Origin: Betaproteobacteria bacterium
GTDB lineage: Bacteria; Pseudomonadota; Gammaproteobacteria; Burkholderiales; Usitatibacteraceae
Reading direction: 5' to 3'
Length of the DNA: 10,094 nt
Assembly (NCBI GenBank): GCA_025362705.1
Contig: JANYFH010000090.1
Coordinates: forward strand, 1-10,094
In this document: positions 6,935 through 10,094 of the stretch, piece by piece
Position numbering within the stretch: the stretch's first letter is position 1
Layout of the letters: each line of letters opens with the position of its first letter
Notes under the pieces: model-generated
Databases searched by the model: none
Told to the model about the DNA's origin: nothing
What the model saw: the letters and a program-made list of their open reading frames with translations, nothing else
Made by a program: the position numbers and the translations under genes

Positions 6935-7504
6935 CTAACCAGTCTTGCTCGATGAAAACGCAGCTTTGAGGTAGTAAAACATCGACCAGATTGTCAGCGC
7001 AGCCGCGACCCAGATCAGGATTCGCCCTGTCAGCCGACAGTCGATCACGCCAAACAGTACGCCGTCGTAGAGCAGAAATGGAATTGCCACGAGCTGCGAA
7101 ACCGTCTTAATTTTGCCGAGCATTGATACCGCGACATTCTTGGATTGCCCGATTTGCGCCATCCATTCACGCAGCGCGGAGATGGTGATTTCGCGGCCGA
7201 TGATAATGAGCGCGACGATCGCATCGGTGCGCTGAAGCTCGACGAGCACGATCAGTGCGGCTGCGACCATGAGCTTGTCAGCGACAGGATCGAGGAACGC
7301 ACCGAATGCGGATGTCTGATTGAGCTTGCGGGCAAGGTAGCCATCAAACCAGTCGGTGATTGCCGCAGCCACAAATATCGACGTGGCGATGACATTCACC
7401 TGATGCTGTGTGAGCCAGGTATCGTCAACGTACAGCACTGCGATGAACAGCGGGATTGCGGCAATGCGCAACCAAGTGAGGAGGTTGGGTAAGTTCAATT
7501 TCAC
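6935..7504 (-). CDS. pgsA: CDP-diacylglycerol-glycerol-3-phosphate 3-phosphatidyltransferase
   Basis: This inner-membrane enzyme of 189 residues joins CDP-diacylglycerol and glycerol-3-phosphate to make phosphatidylglycerol phosphate, the committed step to phosphatidylglycerol and cardiolipin. The full CDP-alcohol phosphotransferase signature is present: D51, D54 and G55 (DWFDG), A58-R59, G68, D72 and D76 (FLDPVAD). These Asp residues bind the metals and the catalytic base sits among them. Several hydrophobic segments (about 8-25, 36-50, 78-102, 135-155, 160-178) fit the family, and the length is normal. The start is GTG at 7504: a stop lies four codons upstream, and the N-terminus KLNLPNLLTWLRI aligns with the usual PgsA start. 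It lies 37 bases after uvrC, the arrangement known from E. coli, and is probably co-transcribed with it. Confidence 0.95.
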   Translation of the reverse strand: MKLNLPNLLTWLRIAAIPLFIAVLYVDDTWLTQHQVNVIATSIFVAAAITDWFDGYLARKLNQTSAFGAFLDPVADKLMVAAALIVLVELQRTDAIVALIIIGREITISALREWMAQIGQSKNVAVSMLGKIKTVSQLVAIPFLLYDGVLFGVIDCRLTGRILIWVAAALTIWSMFYYLKAAFSSSKTG

Positions 7505-7541
7505 AGTGATATTCTAGCCCGGCCAGTGCCGCAACACTAGC

Positions 7542-9392
7542 TCATCCGCGTAGTTCGTTGTAGATGATTTCTGCCATTTCGCGACTGATACCGGCAACAT
7601 TTGCCAGGTCGTCGATACTTGCTGCCGTCACGCCCTGCAAACCACCAAATTGCGCCAGCAGTGCTTTGCGGCGCTTCGGCCCTACGCCGGCGATGTCTTC
7701 AAGCCGAGAGGTATTGCGCTTCTTGGCGCGCCGCGCGCGGTGTCCGGTGATGGCGAACCGATGCGCCTCGTCGCGGATTTGCTGTATCAGGTGAAAACCC
7801 GCATTGTCCTTTGGTAAATGCAGCTCGCGGCGCGTGTTGCCAAAGATGAGTGTTTCCAAACCTGGCTTTCGCTCTTCGCCCTTGGCGACACCAATGAGTT
7901 GAATGTCGTTGAGGCCAAGTTCGTTCATCACTTCTTCAGCGATTCCCAATTGGCCCTTGCCGCCGTCAATAAGTACCAGATCCGGTCTCAGCCGCGGCGC
8001 TGTATCACTCGCCGGATCTCCAGCTGTGTCGTCCGGCTGTTCGGCGATTTTTTTGTAGCGTCGCAGCAAAACATCGCGCATCGCCGCGTAATCATCGCCC
8101 GGCGTAATGCCCGTGATGTTGTAGAGACGGTACTGCGAGGGCTGCATGGCACCGCGATCAAACACCACGCAAGAAGCAACCGTCGCTTCTCCCATGGTGT
8201 GGGAAATATCAAAACACTCGACGCGTTGCAAGCCTTCCATTTGCAACGCCTCCTGCATCAGCGCCAAGCGTTTTTCCTGCGACGCTTTCTCGGTAAGCCT
8301 TTGTTCAATCGCGAACCGCGCATTCTTGGATGCCATCGCCATCCAGACCTTACCTTCACCACTGGGCCTCGTGACAATTGCCACTTTGCGTCCGGCAATT
8401 TCGGAAAGTGTTTCCTGCCATTCGGCAATATCCAGTTTGCCGTCAAGAATGATTTGCGCCGGTGGTGTTTGCGCGCTGTAGTGCTGATCGATAAAAGCGC
8501 CGACGATGATTTGCAAATCTGCGTCCGCAGCATTCACCGGAAAGAGGCTCTTGTCACCGAGGTGTCGTCCGCCCCGGATCATCACCAGATTGACGCACCA
8601 GGTGCCGGCGATTTCCACCGCAGAGATGACATCGACATCGCGTTCGCTCGCGGACTCTACAAATTGCTTGGTCAGCACCTGTTGCAATGTGCGAACCTGA
8701 TCCCGGAATCCTGCGGCTACTTCAAATTGCAGCGCTGCTGACGCCGCCTCCATTTTTTGATTGAGTTGCACCAGCACTTCATTTTCCTTGCCCTGAAGAA
8801 ACAGTTCGGCGTTCTTGATATCGCGCTCGTAACTATCGGCATCGATCAAGCCCACACACGGCGCCGAACACCTTCCAATCTGGTGCAATAGACAGGGCCG
8901 GGAGCGATGACCGTAAACGCTGTCGTCGCATGTACGCAGCCTGAAAACTTTTTGCAAGTGATGCAGCGTTTCACGCACCGCCCACGCCGAAGGAAATGGG
9001 CCGAAGTACCTGTTTGGTTTGACGTGTGCACCGCGATAAAAACGAATTTGCGGAAACGCGTGGCCGGTAACCATGATGTAGGGATAACTCTTGTCGTCAC
9101 GAAACAACACGTTGTATCGCGGCGCGAAAGACTTGATGAGATTATTTTCCAGCAACAGCGCTTCTGATTCACTGCGCGTAACCGTGGTCTCGATGGCCGC
9201 GATGTGTGACACCATCAGTGTGGTGCGCGGGCTCGCATGTTGCTTCACAAAATAGGACGACACCCGTTTTCTCAGGTCGCCCGCCTTGCCAACGTAGATC
9301 ACCTCCCCTGCCCCGTTTTTCATGCGGTAAACACCCGGTAGATTCGGGAGCTGCGCGAGAATTGGTTTGGGGTCGAAGGCTGCGTTGCTCAT
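7542..9392 (-). CDS. uvrC: Excinuclease ABC subunit C (nucleotide excision repair nuclease)
   Basis: UvrC joins the UvrB-DNA complex at a lesion and cuts the damaged strand on both sides. This copy is 616 residues, full length. The GIY-YIG nuclease domain for the 3' cut occupies residues 16-95 (GVYRM at 20-24, VIYVGKA at 31-37). Cys 155, 167, 175 and 179 match the four-Cys set reported to bind a [4Fe-4S] cluster in E. coli UvrC. The UVR helix that contacts UvrB lies near 205-240. The RNase H-like domain for the 5' cut includes CFDISH (393-398), LIDGGKGQ (474-481) and the His of DEAHRFAI. Paired helix-hairpin-helix motifs end the protein (565-616: IAGVGPKRRKALL, VAGISREMAEII). The ATG at 9392 lies 25 bases after the glycosylase gene; no strong ribosome site is visible. 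Nothing is degraded. Confidence 0.97.
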   Translation of the reverse strand: MSNAAFDPKPILAQLPNLPGVYRMKNGAGEVIYVGKAGDLRKRVSSYFVKQHASPRTTLMVSHIAAIETTVTRSESEALLLENNLIKSFAPRYNVLFRDDKSYPYIMVTGHAFPQIRFYRGAHVKPNRYFGPFPSAWAVRETLHHLQKVFRLRTCDDSVYGHRSRPCLLHQIGRCSAPCVGLIDADSYERDIKNAELFLQGKENEVLVQLNQKMEAASAALQFEVAAGFRDQVRTLQQVLTKQFVESASERDVDVISAVEIAGTWCVNLVMIRGGRHLGDKSLFPVNAADADLQIIVGAFIDQHYSAQTPPAQIILDGKLDIAEWQETLSEIAGRKVAIVTRPSGEGKVWMAMASKNARFAIEQRLTEKASQEKRLALMQEALQMEGLQRVECFDISHTMGEATVASCVVFDRGAMQPSQYRLYNITGITPGDDYAAMRDVLLRRYKKIAEQPDDTAGDPASDTAPRLRPDLVLIDGGKGQLGIAEEVMNELGLNDIQLIGVAKGEERKPGLETLIFGNTRRELHLPKDNAGFHLIQQIRDEAHRFAITGHRARRAKKRNTSRLEDIAGVGPKRRKALLAQFGGLQGVTAASIDDLANVAGISREMAEIIYNELRG

Positions 9393-9417
9393 GACGCGAT
9401 TCGGAACGTGAACAGTT

Positions 9418-10077
9418 TTACGAATTCAGGTGCGCGCGAATTGCGGTAAACACATCGTGAAACGCGCTTTCGGTCAATCGCCGTGTATTGGTATTGTAGC
9501 GGGAGCAATGGTAGCTATCGAACAGTACGTGGCCGTTTGCCAATTGATGTTTTGCCGCGTGACCAAACTTATGCGCGCCGGGCCTCAATCCTGAGGCCAT
9601 CAGTACTGCATTGTGCGCGATACCGCCAAGCGCCAGGATGGCCGTCTGGCGCGGCGTTCCGGCCAATTCTGCTTTCAGGAACTGGTTACAGACGCGAATT
9701 TCCGATGTCTCGGGCTTGTTCTGCGGCGGGAGGCACTTCACGGCATTGGTGATGCGGCAATCGACCAGCTTCATGCCATCGTCCGCACTCACCGATGCTG
9801 CCCGATCAGCAAAGCCAAATTTGTGTAGCGTGCTGTACAGGAGCACACCCGCGTAGTCGCCGGTGAACGGGCGACCTGTGCGATTGGCTCCATGCAAACC
9901 GGGCGCCAAGCCGACGATCAGGAGCGTTGGTTTCTTCACGCCAAATGGCGGTACCGGTTTGCAAAAATATTCCGGGTAGTCAATTTTCACATCATCGAGG
10001 AAAGTCGCAAGCCGCGGACAATCGCGGCAGTCTGATTTGTATGCCGTTAACTGCGGTGCGGGGGATTTTATTGTCAT
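9418..10077 (-). CDS. Family-5 (UdgB-type) uracil-DNA glycosylase
   Basis: This enzyme removes uracil and related deaminated bases from DNA as the first step of base excision repair. It is 219 residues from the ATG at 10077. The N-terminal CRDC (C17, C20) together with C115 and C130 (VKC-14 residues-C) gives the four-Cys pattern of the [4Fe-4S] family-4/5 glycosylases. The motif GLAPGLHGANRTGRPFTGD (56-74) is the family-5 version of the water-activating loop, in which the usual polar Asp or Asn is missing. SYHCSRYNTNTRRLT (188-202) is the DNA-contacting loop with its conserved His. The frame stays open to the window edge, with a TTG at 10092, so an upstream start cannot be excluded; MTIKS gives the expected N-terminal length. 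Co-transcription with uvrC 25 bases downstream would couple two repair functions. Confidence 0.92.
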   Translation of the reverse strand: MTIKSPAPQLTAYKSDCRDCPRLATFLDDVKIDYPEYFCKPVPPFGVKKPTLLIVGLAPGLHGANRTGRPFTGDYAGVLLYSTLHKFGFADRAASVSADDGMKLVDCRITNAVKCLPPQNKPETSEIRVCNQFLKAELAGTPRQTAILALGGIAHNAVLMASGLRPGAHKFGHAAKHQLANGHVLFDSYHCSRYNTNTRRLTESAFHDVFTAIRAHLNS

Positions 10078-10094
10078 GAATTCTGAAGGCAAAA

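Noticed and set aside
7818..8741. Long plus-strand open frame (307 codons) opposite uvrC
   Set aside because: It lies wholly antisense to a fully conserved uvrC, and its translation is rich in His, Arg and Cys with no recognisable domain. It is a by-product of the uvrC codon pattern.

Overview
The window reads as a chromosomal segment from a proteobacterium. Betaproteobacteria is the likeliest class, judged from the linked uvrC and pgsA genes, the family-5 uracil-DNA glycosylase and the style of the signalling proteins. I cannot name a genus from sequence alone. Apart from a short gene end at the left edge, every gene lies on the minus strand, so transcription runs from right to left.

Right part (about 6.9-10.1 kb) is housekeeping. 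A [4Fe-4S] family-5 uracil-DNA glycosylase, the excinuclease subunit UvrC and the phospholipid enzyme PgsA lie head to tail with gaps of 25 and 37 bases, which suggests one transcription unit. No tRNA genes follow pgsA, although they do in E. coli and many relatives.

Middle and left part (about 0.25-6.7 kb) is a four-gene block on the same strand, apparently one signalling cassette. In transcription order it holds: a TIR domain joined through one membrane helix to a WD40 propeller; an unrecognised membrane-anchored protein with a probable periplasmic body; a large protein with a helical-repeat N-terminus, a Rossmann-like middle domain and a C-terminal class III nucleotide cyclase domain; and a Crp/Fnr-family regulator whose cyclic-nucleotide pocket looks intact. 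A cyclase next to a cyclic-nucleotide receptor suggests that the third protein makes a messenger read by the fourth. The TIR protein could be an NAD-consuming effector or a membrane-linked sensor. The mix of parts recalls nucleotide-based immunity such as Pycsar, but the layout does not match a described Pycsar operon and the link is inference.

Left edge (1-155) is the end of an EAL-domain cyclic-di-GMP phosphodiesterase on the plus strand. It converges with the Crp/Fnr gene across a 99-base gap that contains a long imperfect stem-loop.

All gaps between genes are under 220 bases. I saw no tRNA, rRNA, CRISPR array, insertion sequence or phage gene.
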